64,000 nucleotides of DNA from Shewanella avicenniae (GCF_017354945.1 NZ_CP071503.1:2046001-2110000); one strand, 5' to 3'; shown: positions 46,601 through 55,217, counted from the first letter of the stretch. Translations and numbers: made by a program. Notes: generated by a model not told the origin, from the sequence alone.

Positions 46601-47284
46601 CTAACCATTTGAATGCACTTCAATTACTGGAACTTTATAATTAAATATAACTCTCAATTCTTTAATTCCATTTTGAATTACTGGCTGAACTTTATATGCA
46701 ACAGAAAGGGACTTTTCATTATTGAAAGTTTCATTAATAAAAGCATTAATTTGCTCATCATTTTCATAGAACAAATTACCGCCACAAACATTGTCACTAC
46801 AATTGAAAGTATTAACAACCATATCAAGATTGCCAGAATTAATTGCTTGATCAATCATATCAACATATAACTGTTGAACCTCATATGATTGACTGTTTGT
46901 TTTTTCCAAAGAGTTAATAATATCAACGTAGTCACTTCTGACAAAAAGTTGATTGGAAACACCATCTGATAAGCCGTTAGAGGTTAATCTTGTAACTAGT
47001 TGGTCATAATTTTCAACTGTATCTATAGGTTCCTTAATTATTGATTTTTGCTGTTGAGTATTTTTCGATGGTTTGAAAATCTGTTCAGTATTCGCTGGTA
47101 GGGTTGGAGCATTAATTTTACTATTATTTATGCTGTTAGAGGATTGAAAACTTCCTACAAGCTTCGTATCAGGGTTTAAATTAGAGTTTGGATTATTGTT
47201 ATTTTCAAAAAACCATTGAAAGAAAGCTATTAACACAATTACAAGACCGCCACCCCAAAAAAATAGTTTTATAGATTTACTCAT
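46601..47284 (-). CDS. Membrane-anchored protein of unknown function (transposon cargo)
   Basis: 227 residues. One N-terminal membrane helix (FWGGGLVIVLIAFFQWFF) is followed by a long Asn/Ser/Thr-rich linker. A C-terminal domain has one Cys pair, CSDNVCGG, then NLFYENDEQINAFINE. The topology suggests a periplasmic domain. Base composition is strikingly AT-rich compared with neighbours. It is followed 66 bases upstream on the same strand by the 70-aa exported protein gene, so the two form a probable operon with the small gene first. No family recognised. Confidence 0.6.
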   Translation of the reverse strand: MSKSIKLFFWGGGLVIVLIAFFQWFFENNNNPNSNLNPDTKLVGSFQSSNSINNSKINAPTLPANTEQIFKPSKNTQQQKSIIKEPIDTVENYDQLVTRLTSNGLSDGVSNQLFVRSDYVDIINSLEKTNSQSYEVQQLYVDMIDQAINSGNLDMVVNTFNCSDNVCGGNLFYENDEQINAFINETFNNEKSLSVAYKVQPVIQNGIKELRVIFNYKVPVIEVHSNG

Positions 47285-47350
47285 GGCATTTCCTTATTGA
47301 ATAGTATTGTTATAGTAAAGAGGGTGTAAACCCTCTTGTTTAATATACTT

Positions 47351-47563
47351 TTAGGCACCAATAACAATTACTGAACCTGCCTTTAATATATGGCCTACCG
47401 TACCTCCACAGCAATCAGAAACAGTAGTTGGAGGCCCTACATTAACGTTACATACATTAGAACATTCATATGTCTCACCATTCACCTTTACACGATCAGC
47501 CATGGCAGGAATTGAAGCTAATACGGTAAAAGCCAAAACAATTTTTGTTATTGTTTTTTTCAT
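47351..47563 (-). CDS. 70-residue exported cysteine-containing protein
   Basis: The signal peptide is MKKTITKIVLAFTVLASIPA, with cleavage probably after AMA. The mature peptide of about 48 residues has four Cys, in YECSNVCNVNV and SDCCGGTVG, and a hydrophobic Gly/Val/Ile C-terminus. This could be a small secreted or periplasmic disulphide protein; a bacteriocin-like role is possible but not supported by any motif. It is the first gene of the AT-rich pair inside the composite transposon. Confidence 0.6.
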   Translation of the reverse strand: MKKTITKIVLAFTVLASIPAMADRVKVNGETYECSNVCNVNVGPPTTVSDCCGGTVGHILKAGSVIVIGA

Positions 47564-47909
47564 TGATATTTATCCTTATGATTATTCATAGGACAATAAC
47601 TGACAGATATACTAAGAAGCGTAATCCGAAGGTATCATCCATGATTTAGAATTTTAAACTCCGTAATCACTACGTAGTTTATTTTAAGAGTTAACATCCA
47701 ATACAACTCAACAAAAAATTAACACTATAGTTTTGTTATTGTCAAGGTTTAAAGGGAATATATTTGAAAAGCCTTGTGCAACTCCTGAATTTAGGGGGAT
47801 TGGTGAGTTAACTGGTCTGTTGTTTTAATCTTAAAGTCCTGATTTATTCGGCTGTCAGCATTTTTCAAAAAATTTGATTGGTAAGGCCTGAGATTACTCG
47901 CAATGCTCT
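47564..47909. other. AT-rich gene-free stretch in the transposon cargo
   Basis: Holds the presumable promoter of the 70-aa gene. At 47899-47933 it has a hairpin with perfect outer arms CGCAATG/CATTGCG and inner arms CTCTT/AAGAG, overlapping the 3' end of the IS4-type remnant. No gene seen. Confidence 0.5.
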
Positions 47910-48219
47910 TCACTTAAGAGGGGCTGCATTGCGATTCACCGGATAGCGAGTCTTTGATATCTTTACCGCCCTAGCTCTCGATGGCCTAGGGCGTTTTTCT
48001 ATAAACATGTTGCCAACACTTCCTCTGAGTTCATCTAATCGCCTTCCTGTATGCGACGGTGACAATGCGTCGGCCATTATGGCTAAATGGCTCGCGATAA
48101 ACTGGCATGCAAACTTGAAGCTTACCTCATTAGGTGCGCGTTTATGCGCAACGGCTGCCTGACTGGCTTCTCTTCTCACGAGATTATACCCAAGCATAAT
48201 CCCCATAACTCTTGGTACA
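47910..48219 (-). pseudogene. C-terminal remnant of an IS4-family transposase
   Basis: About 100 residues resembling the C-terminus of IS4-type transposases: GIMLGYNLVRREASQAAV, then FACQFIASHLAIMADA and the basic end PRPSRARAVKISKTRYPVNR. The catalytic domain is missing. The remnant is cut at 48220 by the left end of the second ISAs1 copy, so it predates that copy or was brought with it. Confidence 0.7.
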
Positions 48220-49459
48220 CAGGGCAACCGCATGAGTGCTCATTAATCAACCATACTGCTGAACCCCGCTGTTAGTACGGCTTTCAGATAATCGGTTTTC
48301 ATCCAAGCTCGTTTTTGCTTTGCTGGAATACTGCCTTTTGACGATTCTGCACGTAACATATTCAACGCTAAGTGCCGCAGCATAGACCAGTTTTCCGCTC
48401 CGTGATTCTGGCATATCTGGCAATCGTCTTCTCCTAGGCTAACGTCCAAAACCCAGTGCAAGCTGTTCTCTACTGCCCAGTGAGAGCGTACCGCTTCCGC
48501 GAGTTGCTTCTCACTTAAAGAGGCTGAACTGATATGGTATCTGTACATCAGTTCGGGCGCTTTCCCCTGCTGTTGGCGGAAACTCATACTCATGCCAAGC
48601 GTCTGTAAATTTGGCCACTGTTCAAATGCGTCACCCACGGCTGCCGCACTTAATACATGGTAGGTACGAGCTTCTATGCGCCCATGTTTTTGCTCGAAAC
48701 TTAAGCCGCCGAGTGGAGCTTGCTGTATCTCAGCAAATGCCTCTTCTACGGCTTTACTGAGCTTTCCTTGGTTGCCTTTTAGCGTAAACAGATAGTTTCC
48801 ACCTTGCTTGACTATTTGCGTGGCAATGCTGGTTTGGCAGCCCATCGCATCTATCGACACTAGCGCCCCCTGAACATCCAGTAACTGAACAAGCTCAGGG
48901 ATCGCCGTGATTTCATTTGATTTTTCAGCCGTTTTTACCTGTCCAAGCACGACTTTGTTAGCACAAGCGAAAGCGTTGACCATATGTATGGTGGATTGAC
49001 GATTGCCACGTTGATAAGAGCTTCGTAATGTTTTACCGTCAATCGCTATCAGTTGCCCTTCAGTGATGTCATGCACGGCTCGCATCCTATGGATAAAGCA
49101 AGCTCTGAACTGCTCCGGGTCAATACGTGAGATAGTACGAGCAATAGTATCATCGACAGGTACACCATCGCGCAGGAACCCATGTTGTTGAAACCACGCT
49201 AGATGACCATCGGCATAATCGCGGATCTCGCTCCAACCTTCGGCGCCAGCGATAACACCACACAATGTAATAAACAGAATATCAGGTGATTTTTGCTGAT
49301 TGACGCGTATCAGATAACTCGCCAAAGTGAGCGGTGAAGGCTTCGATGTACATGCTTATACTCCCAAAAGAGAGTATAAGATCACGTCTGACTTGAGGCG
49401 TCAAATGAAACGTTTAATGCCAAATTAAGTGGTTAATAAATGTTCATGATCTTGCCCTG
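48220..49459 (-). mobile_element. ISAs1-family copy 2
   Basis: Left end CAGGGCAACCGCATGAGTGC, right end (reversed) CAGGGCAAGATCATGAAC; about 1240 bp. Its right end borders the perfect 10-bp duplication that it shares with the left end of copy 1. Confidence 0.8.
48243..49353 (-). pseudogene. ISAs1-family transposase, N-terminal frameshift
   Basis: The expected N-terminus starts at ATG 49353, MYIEAFTAHFGELSDTRQSA, but meets a stop near 49282. The rest, from PDILFITLCGVIAGAEGW, continues in a neighbouring frame and is complete to the C-terminus, with IDGKTLRSSYQRG, SIDAMGCQTS, KGNQGKLSKAV and HWAVENSLHWVLDVSLGEDD. Compared with copy 1, a few residues between RQSAK and DILF are missing, which suggests a small deletion. 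An open frame from 49325 could still make a 360-residue protein lacking the native start, so residual activity cannot be excluded. Confidence 0.75.
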
Positions 49460-49701
49460 GGCGTAAACGGCTCCATGAAAATCAAAATAATTCCCTGTAC
49501 TTTTCAGTTCCCCACCATGATACCCATGTGATTTTAGAAAGCTGTCACACTCATCATTCCAATACTCAATCATGGTTGAATCTAGACAACTTCCATCTTC
49601 ATCTGACACGATCCCGTAGCGGTTTAGTATCGCAACCAAATCTTCTACTACATCAGAGTCCAGGTCATGCAAGACATCAATCGTTTTCAAAGCCATGTCT
49701 A

Positions 49702-49801
49702 CCTCTTCCTCTAAGTAGGAGGAAATTAAGCTCATGAAAGCCTGCTATCATGCGGCTTTCACGGTCTCACCTTTAAAAGTGCATCTTGGGATTATCTTGG
49801 T
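49702..49801 (-). repeat. Intergenic repeat family 1, copy D (100 bp)
   Basis: The ends match the other copies: ACCAAGATAATCCCAAGATG on one side, CCTCCTACTTAGAGGAAGAGG on the other. The middle is different and contains a perfect hairpin GAAAGCC/GGCTTTC. Its terminal GAAGAGG serves as the ribosome site of the transposon-split gene. Confidence 0.65.
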
Positions 49802-49918
49802 CAGCAAATACCTGAAAATTGGACATTTTTGTATGATAAACAGGAGCAATATGTTTTCTTCTCAGATCAACAATCACACGGAAAAACTCTATGCTTGATG
49901 AACTGCCCGTTGAGATAG

Positions 49919-49945
49919 AAAAAGTGGATATTTAATCCACTTTTT
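49919..49945. terminator. Bidirectional terminator
   Basis: AAAAAGTGGAT-ATTTA-ATCCACTTTTT, with A run before and T run after, so it works in both directions. It ends the int/xis operon (minus). A short plus-strand remnant upstream (49890-49934) is too short to name. Confidence 0.75.
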
Positions 49946-49959
49946 GTTTAACAATCGGC

Positions 49960-50298
49960 TTAAAACCTTCTTGAATCGTATTCCGATAGACAGAACCCCC
50001 GCTGATTTTGGTATGAATCAAATTCATCAAAATGCTGTTGAATCATATCAATAAGCAACGTTGGTGGAATTTTTATACGCCTTAAATGAGCGTTGATAAG
50101 TGTGTTGATAACGGCGGTTGCAAATGGCTCGATGAGTTCGCTTGTAGGCATTTCAGTTGCCAATCTAGCTTTAATCTGACTTACGACCTCGTCCCTAAAT
50201 GCCAAAATATCCGACTCTGTGTAGCCCCAAAAACTGGGGGAAGACATTACATCTAAACACAAACTTGCACAGTGAATAGTCAATGAATGGTATTTCAT
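49960..50298 (-). CDS. 112-residue protein of unknown function in the int operon
   Basis: A helical protein with DEVVSQIKARLATEMPTSEL and LRRIKIPPTLLIDMIQQHFD. Its ATG overlaps the integrase stop by 4 bases, so it is translated with the integrase. Small genes in this place in other elements are sometimes accessory to excision, but nothing here proves it. A bidirectional terminator follows its stop. Confidence 0.55.
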   Translation of the reverse strand: MKYHSLTIHCASLCLDVMSSPSFWGYTESDILAFRDEVVSQIKARLATEMPTSELIEPFATAVINTLINAHLRRIKIPPTLLIDMIQQHFDEFDSYQNQRGFCLSEYDSRRF

Positions 50299-51506
50299 AA
50301 TTTCATCTCCCCCGTTTTTGACAGCAGCATTTCAAATGCAGAACCATCTTGACGAGTTAAGTTAGGAACAAAGCGACTATAAGTTTCAAACAGCATCTTT
50401 GTGTTTGAATGGCCCATTTGGTGAGCAATCCATTCTGGAGCTTCACCGGCGGCAAGCCACAGTGTTGCTGCGGTATGTCTTGTTTCATATGGACGCCGAT
50501 ATTTAAGCCCCATTTTTTTTAATGCAGGCTTCCACACCCGATCCCTTATATTTCCTTTATCTAAAGGGTTACCTTCTGCGTTGCAGAACACAAACTCGCC
50601 TTTACCTGTCAGTTCGAACTGTTCTTTGAGAACTTTAAACACCACACTAGACATCTTAATATCGCGTGCCGAACCAAGTGTTTTTGTCGTATCCATTTTC
50701 CCTTGGACATATGTCTCTCGGATTCGGATAATCCCTAGTCTGAAATCGACATATTGCCATTTCAAACCGTCAATCTCCGAAGTCCTCATGCCAGTGAAAA
50801 ATCTCACCGCAAAATAATTTCGATAGTCGAATTTTACGGTTTTTAGAAAAGTCATGACCTCTTCTAAGGTAAACGGATTGACATCTCGCCTTTCTACTCT
50901 GAGCGGCTTAATGTTTTCAAACTGGCACCTAAACCCATAACGGTCGGCAGCTTCCCGCAAAATCATCCGAAGCGGTGTCATTACGTGATTAACAAACTCA
51001 GCAGAAAGACGTGTTCCATCCTCCTTGCGCTGCATCAACTTTGCGCGGTACTTGAGAATATCGGGGCGCGAGATTTGAGCTATGTCAATGTGACCAAACT
51101 CAGCAACCAAGTAGTTAAAGACGTAAATCTTCATGCTACTGATATAGCTCGCCTTCCATCTAACTTCGTTTTCTAAAAACCACTCATTGCTGAACGCTGC
51201 AAACGAAATTGATGAAACGCCCTGCAATTGCTGCGACGCAGTCTTGTAGCATCCAAGTAGCTCTTCTTTTTTCTGTCGAGCTTGGACATCTTGCGACAGA
51301 AATTTATTGTTTAGCTTCGACTCGGGAAAATAGTCACTGTACACAAAGCAGCCAAGCCTAATATCTGCGTCAATCTGATTGAGCAACTTCGTTAGTTTTC
51401 GTCGATTTGATGTCGTGTCGCTAAGCAGCGTTTGCTCTCTACAGCGAACATTACAATACCGAAAGTCGATATAAAGCTTGTCCCCTCTTGCATTAACACT
51501 ACCCAT
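50295..51506 (-). CDS. Tyrosine-recombinase integrase with arm-binding domain
   Basis: 403 residues from ATG 51506, which has GGGAGGG about 6 bases upstream; a longer open frame to 51611 is not supported. The N-terminal arm-binding domain (DUF3596-like) reads GDKLYIDFRYCNVRCREQTL. The catalytic domain has R in FFTGMRTSEIDGLKW, R343 in YETRHTAATLWLA (Tyr replaces the usual His at 340), H366 in QMGHSNTKM and the nucleophile Y376 in FETYSRF. It overlaps the upstream xis gene by 8 bases. This is a complete integration module distinct from the operon at 52059-58324. Confidence 0.88.
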   Translation of the reverse strand: MGSVNARGDKLYIDFRYCNVRCREQTLLSDTTSNRRKLTKLLNQIDADIRLGCFVYSDYFPESKLNNKFLSQDVQARQKKEELLGCYKTASQQLQGVSSISFAAFSNEWFLENEVRWKASYISSMKIYVFNYLVAEFGHIDIAQISRPDILKYRAKLMQRKEDGTRLSAEFVNHVMTPLRMILREAADRYGFRCQFENIKPLRVERRDVNPFTLEEVMTFLKTVKFDYRNYFAVRFFTGMRTSEIDGLKWQYVDFRLGIIRIRETYVQGKMDTTKTLGSARDIKMSSVVFKVLKEQFELTGKGEFVFCNAEGNPLDKGNIRDRVWKPALKKMGLKYRRPYETRHTAATLWLAAGEAPEWIAHQMGHSNTKMLFETYSRFVPNLTRQDGSAFEMLLSKTGEMKL

Positions 51507-51735
51507 GACAAACCCTCCCAGCGGACATTGGGATATAAGCGGCGTTTCTGGTAGCACTACGGAATAATTCTGCTTCGACCTCTTCCCATATAAACAGAAT
51601 TTTTTTACCATTGAACGGTCGAATGTAATGCTTACCTTCGATGAATACTGAGTCTCTGAGGTTCGAATGGATATAGTTGGCGCTAAATTTGATTCGAACC
51701 GAGAGCTCTTTAGTTGTTAACAGTTGTTGGTCCAC
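51499..51735 (-). CDS. Excisionase-like protein
   Basis: 78 residues. LLTTKELSVRIKFSANYIHS is a MerR/Xis-type winged-helix start, followed by KHYIRPFNGKKILFIWEEVE, the usual excisionase ending. Such proteins bend the att DNA and steer the integrase to excision. It is read first in an operon with int. Its promoter region holds the paired operators described separately. Confidence 0.75.
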   Translation of the reverse strand: MDQQLLTTKELSVRIKFSANYIHSNLRDSVFIEGKHYIRPFNGKKILFIWEEVEAELFRSATRNAAYIPMSAGRVCHG

Positions 51736-51758
51736 TAGACCTCCTTACGACTCATTTC

Positions 51759-51804
51759 GTCTTCACAGGACAAATATACGAGTCTCTTTTCGTCTTATCA
51801 AGAC
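51759..51804. promoter_or_regulatory. Pair of GTCTT-N3-ARGAC operators between xis and the regulator gene
   Basis: GTCTTcacAGGAC at 51759-51771 and GTCTTatcAAGAC at 51792-51804 share a 5-3-5 dyad and are 33 bases apart centre to centre, about three helical turns. They lie in the 97-base gap between the divergent xis and regulator genes, so the Cro/C1-type protein is the likely ligand. Confidence 0.55.
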
Positions 51805-51832
51805 ATTTTATCTACCGATTGGTTATATGTAA

Positions 51833-52072
51833 GTGATTAGATATAAGATTAGGGAATTAGTAGCAGATAAATCTAAGCGGGATGGTCGAAAGATCACGTT
51901 GTCTTTTTTGGCAGACCAAGTAGGAATCCAAAGCTCTGCCATGTCAAAAATTGCTAACAACACTGGTTATCATACTAGTGTCACGACAATAGAAGCGCTG
52001 TGTAGATACTTTGAGTGCAACATTGAAGACTTACTTGAGTATGTAGCAGACGACGAAATTACAAAGAATTGA
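51833..52072 (+). CDS. Cro/C1-type HTH regulator
   Basis: 79 residues with GTG start. The HTH is KITLSFLADQVGIQSSAMSK followed by IANNTGYHTSVTTIEALCRY, and the end ECNIEDLLEYV is typical of small Xre-family regulators (DNA-binding domain only). It is divergent from xis-int, and the dyad pair in between suggests it controls both. Its 3' end overlaps the converging 1052-aa recombinase gene by 14 bases. Confidence 0.75.
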   Translation: MIRYKIRELVADKSKRDGRKITLSFLADQVGIQSSAMSKIANNTGYHTSVTTIEALCRYFECNIEDLLEYVADDEITKN

Positions 52073-55000
52073 GTTGGGTATGAATTGCAATCAGCCTCAA
52101 AAAGCTGATGAATGCGCGGGTTCTCTGTGGTGAAAATTTTTGTGCGCCGTTTTCGTAGAAACGTTTTGAAGCAAATTGCCATTGTAGAAACTGTATGTTT
52201 ATAGTGCCTGGCGACTCGTATTTTAGATACTTACCAGCATCACTTTCGATTACCTTGAACGCATTAGAAGAATTTTGATTCAAACACCCCGCGAGTTGTT
52301 TAGGAATGATTAATTCGATAGTCATGTCATCAAACAGGTGTTTGTGGATAGTCTTTGCCCACCACCTTAAGTCCCGTCTGTATTCGTCTAGTTTATCCGG
52401 TTCATATTGCGTTTCGCTCGGGAAATACCATTGAATCCGAATATTCTGACTCTTAAATCTCATCACTTGCAAAAGTTTCAACAACAGCAACGCGGGATTG
52501 CGATTATGAGTCCTTATTAGACAATCTTTTGCACCAACAAGATCTTCAAGCAACTCCACAAGTAGATTGAACTGAAATTTGTCACCGAGCGCTTTCGATT
52601 GGGTAGCATCTTCAAGACGCTTTATAAATTCGTCAATCGCTTTTATATTACCGGAATTGAGTGAGTGGAAATTGACCAGCGGTTTTAGCTTATGTTTAGA
52701 GCGTTTCAAACTTCGCTCAGTAAGTGTTTTATCAATATTTATAACTGCTGTGACACACATTGGGTCTAGATTAAGATATCGACATACAGTATCGACGTTG
52801 TAGCCTGCTCCAATTTTACAGATTATTTCCCATATCGTTCTCAAAGATAATTTGTGCGTTATAGTCGATGTCTTTGCTGCAGTTAACTCATTCACGACAT
52901 CATCTACACTTTTAACTTCAAATTCTGGAGTTACAAATGCAGGGAAAGACTCAGCTTTAACTAATCCCGACGGAGGTATTCTCTTCAATCTTCCGAATCC
53001 ATCTATATGTATCTGTTGACCCCAGAATTTTCTGAGTAACATTGGAGATGGAACATGTGAGGAAAACTTTATTCGTTGAATAAACTCTGATAAATGGAAG
53101 TATGAGGAAATTGTTGTGTCGGGTGTGGCATGACCCAGCAACCCCGACAACGCCCACCATTTTTTCCTAGAAACTTGACTTATTCCCAACCGCTTACACA
53201 ACTGCTCGTGCTTCGTAGAAGAAAAGTAATCATGCTTAAATAAATCTAACCCAGTCAACGTACATGGATTTGGAAAATTTATTCTAAACCAAGTCCAATT
53301 ACAAAATGAGTGTCTACAGTGATGAAAACGGAGCCGAGGGTCTCCCGTTACCGATCTCATGATTTCTGTGAGAAGTGTAAAAGCACCATCTAATTGCGAT
53401 TTTTCTCTGAAGATCTTTGATTTAGAAAGCCTTACATCCTTTTTAGTACCGTCTAAGAATTGTTCAAATTCTTCTCGATATTTTGTAGGCCATAGGCATT
53501 CTAAAGGGATATTTCTGGAGCTTTCTTTTGATTTAAGCTCACGAAATTTATTAGGCCTCACATGTAAATTCATGTAATTAATACGATTATATGTAAAATC
53601 TGACAGCTGAAGGCCTTCTATTTCACCTCTTCGTAGTCCGCTATAAAATCCTAAACAAAAACAGAATTTTGCCAACATTGAAACATGTGTCTTCAAAGAG
53701 TTACATACAGAAATAATCGAATCTGCTTCATTATGGGTAACGATGTTAGCGTCAATGCTTTTTTCGTTTATACCTATATCAATGTCAGATAAGTTCAGCC
53801 CCGATACAAGGTCACTTTGGACTAAAAACTCGGCAAAATATAAAAAAAATGCCTTCTTTGAGGTAGTAATATGTTCCGCAGCCCGGTTGATCTTATCAGC
53901 CCAGTCAAACCCCACCATTTTTTTGGGGGAACACCCAGAAAATTCCCTAATAAAAGGCACAGCAACGTATTGAACGTATGATCTTATCGTAGTTAAACGA
54001 AGACGCTTTTTATGTTTTCCCCCTTCCTTAAGTAGATGGTAGCACCAAGATAGGAGTAGCCACACCCAAGGAAATGAGCATGCATTATTGTCATCCTCTA
54101 GCCATTTTTTAAGATCAGTTTTGAGCTGAGATCTAATTAGAGCGCTCTTTTTGAAGGACGTCCGAATCAGCCGCCGCGTAAATTTTTCTACATCCTCAAT
54201 TTGTTGAATTGTTGTCAACTCTTTGTAGTGTGCGACCTTATTCTCGGACGAAATTTTAAGAGAACTTCGATTTTCTGATATCCAAGCGAGTCGCTGTCTT
54301 GATGTGACCGAGTGTAACTCTTCTTGCGAAGTTGCAAGACTGATTCGTTTACCCGTGAGTAGACGAATCAAGGATGCTTGAGAAAGCTGCTTACTGGGGA
54401 TTACCGATTGACAGACGCCGTACTCAATGGCGCTATTTTTAAGTATGAATTCGCTTTTCATCATGGCGCGAATTTGGATGAACTTCAAATTAAACGTGTT
54501 GGGAACAATCCGAAAATCATGAAAGAATTTATTAATATCCTTAGTCGTATCAAATTTGTCACTGCTCGAATGACTCCAGAATGCGGTTAGCAGTAGCTCA
54601 GCTTTGGAAGAAAGCCAATAGCGTCTCTTGTCCGTTTCAACAAACCAATTCTGATCGATCCTGTAAATTTTACTTGTTCTGCTCAGAATTGAAGTGATTT
54701 CTTTCTGACTACTGACCCCCTCTTTTAGAACAAGCCAAAGCGCCATAATCGCTCGGTACTGATATGGGGACGCCAAGTACTTTCCTAAAACAGCTTCGTC
54801 TTCAAGTAATTGATAGACTTTCGCTTGTAACCTTGACGTCAGCAAGTCATCTGGCTTGAGGACCGGCTGGTCTTGTTTGATTTGACATGTCGTGGATATC
54901 CCTGCTGATCTTATGTTTAGCTGCTTCTCGATTATAGCGAGAAGCAACTCTAATAGTTTTAGTTGGAGATTATGAATTTCGTAGGCGTTGCTAAATAAAC

Positions 55001-55217
55001 TTTGAATTTTTTCTAAAGACTTTGATGAAACCGTTGAACCCGAATACATGCCGTGTTGGCGAAACAGCTCGTACACAGTATCAGTGGCATTTATTTGTAC
55101 CGATTTATCGAGTTGTGTATTTTCCGTAATCTCGAGATAAGCCTGCATCTGCATCAACGCCTCAGATTTAAAGACGTCGCCAATAGATTTGTTCAAAAGG
55201 CGAGACATACGTTCCAT
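52059..55217 (-). CDS. Large tyrosine recombinase (1052 aa), island integrase candidate
   Basis: The catalytic domain is central: R529 in GFYSGLRRGEIEGLQLSD, H632 and R635 in RFHHCRHSFCN, H696 in GLLGHATPDTT, Y706 in SSYFHLSE. The tetrad and nucleophile are intact. About 450 residues precede it and 340 follow, far longer than a phage integrase; the C-terminal part has VDTVCRYLNLDP, perhaps a helix-turn-helix. It is the last gene of a three-gene operon, one base after the 834-aa gene, whose first gene is close to the right att site. By position it should catalyse island integration. Other multi-recombinase elements, such as Gamma-Mobile-Trio islands, offer a comparison, not an identification. 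Confidence 0.8.
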   Translation of the reverse strand: MERMSRLLNKSIGDVFKSEALMQMQAYLEITENTQLDKSVQINATDTVYELFRQHGMYSGSTVSSKSLEKIQSLFSNAYEIHNLQLKLLELLLAIIEKQLNIRSAGISTTCQIKQDQPVLKPDDLLTSRLQAKVYQLLEDEAVLGKYLASPYQYRAIMALWLVLKEGVSSQKEITSILSRTSKIYRIDQNWFVETDKRRYWLSSKAELLLTAFWSHSSSDKFDTTKDINKFFHDFRIVPNTFNLKFIQIRAMMKSEFILKNSAIEYGVCQSVIPSKQLSQASLIRLLTGKRISLATSQEELHSVTSRQRLAWISENRSSLKISSENKVAHYKELTTIQQIEDVEKFTRRLIRTSFKKSALIRSQLKTDLKKWLEDDNNACSFPWVWLLLSWCYHLLKEGGKHKKRLRLTTIRSYVQYVAVPFIREFSGCSPKKMVGFDWADKINRAAEHITTSKKAFFLYFAEFLVQSDLVSGLNLSDIDIGINEKSIDANIVTHNEADSIISVCNSLKTHVSMLAKFCFCLGFYSGLRRGEIEGLQLSDFTYNRINYMNLHVRPNKFRELKSKESSRNIPLECLWPTKYREEFEQFLDGTKKDVRLSKSKIFREKSQLDGAFTLLTEIMRSVTGDPRLRFHHCRHSFCNWTWFRINFPNPCTLTGLDLFKHDYFSSTKHEQLCKRLGISQVSRKKWWALSGLLGHATPDTTISSYFHLSEFIQRIKFSSHVPSPMLLRKFWGQQIHIDGFGRLKRIPPSGLVKAESFPAFVTPEFEVKSVDDVVNELTAAKTSTITHKLSLRTIWEIICKIGAGYNVDTVCRYLNLDPMCVTAVINIDKTLTERSLKRSKHKLKPLVNFHSLNSGNIKAIDEFIKRLEDATQSKALGDKFQFNLLVELLEDLVGAKDCLIRTHNRNPALLLLKLLQVMRFKSQNIRIQWYFPSETQYEPDKLDEYRRDLRWWAKTIHKHLFDDMTIELIIPKQLAGCLNQNSSNAFKVIESDAGKYLKYESPGTINIQFLQWQFASKRFYENGAQKFSPQRTRAFISFLRLIAIHTQLNSL

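Larger units (their letters stand above)
45053..49459. mobile_element. Composite transposon of two ISAs1-type copies, 4.4 kb
   Basis: Two related ISAs1-family copies in the same orientation (45053-46300 and 48220-49459) bracket 1.9 kb of cargo. The outer ends are flanked by a perfect 10-bp direct repeat GGCGTAAACG, at 45043-45052 and 49460-49469. The inner ends are not flanked by this sequence. ISAs1 elements make 8-10 bp duplications. Rejoining the flanks restores an open gene, which fixes the insertion point. Cargo: a 227-aa membrane-anchored protein, a 70-aa exported protein and a transposase remnant. Confidence 0.85.
44950..49696 (-). pseudogene. Gene of 109 codons split by the composite transposon
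   Basis: The 5' part runs from ATG 49696 (AGAGGT five bases upstream) to 49460, and the 3' part from 45042 to the stop at 44950-44952. Joining them across one copy of the 10-base duplication keeps the frame: YFDFHGAVYA continues as LYDSDYLNYEKAQKYIVRLV. The rejoined protein is 109 residues, helical at both ends, acidic, with DLDSDVVEDLVAILNRYGI near the start. No family recognised. In the present arrangement the 5' part ends after a few residues encoded by the IS end. The gene begins inside repeat family 1 copy D. Confidence 0.8.

Noticed and set aside
48210..48219. A separate target duplication for ISAs1 copy 2
   Set aside because: The left flank TCTTGGTACA does not match its right flank GGCGTAAACG; the right flank matches the left flank of copy 1 instead, which supports the composite structure.
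49890..49934. Plus-strand mini-frame reading MLDELPVEIEKVDI before the bidirectional terminator
   Set aside because: Fourteen codons overlapping the terminator; possibly the end of a lost gene, but too short to support.
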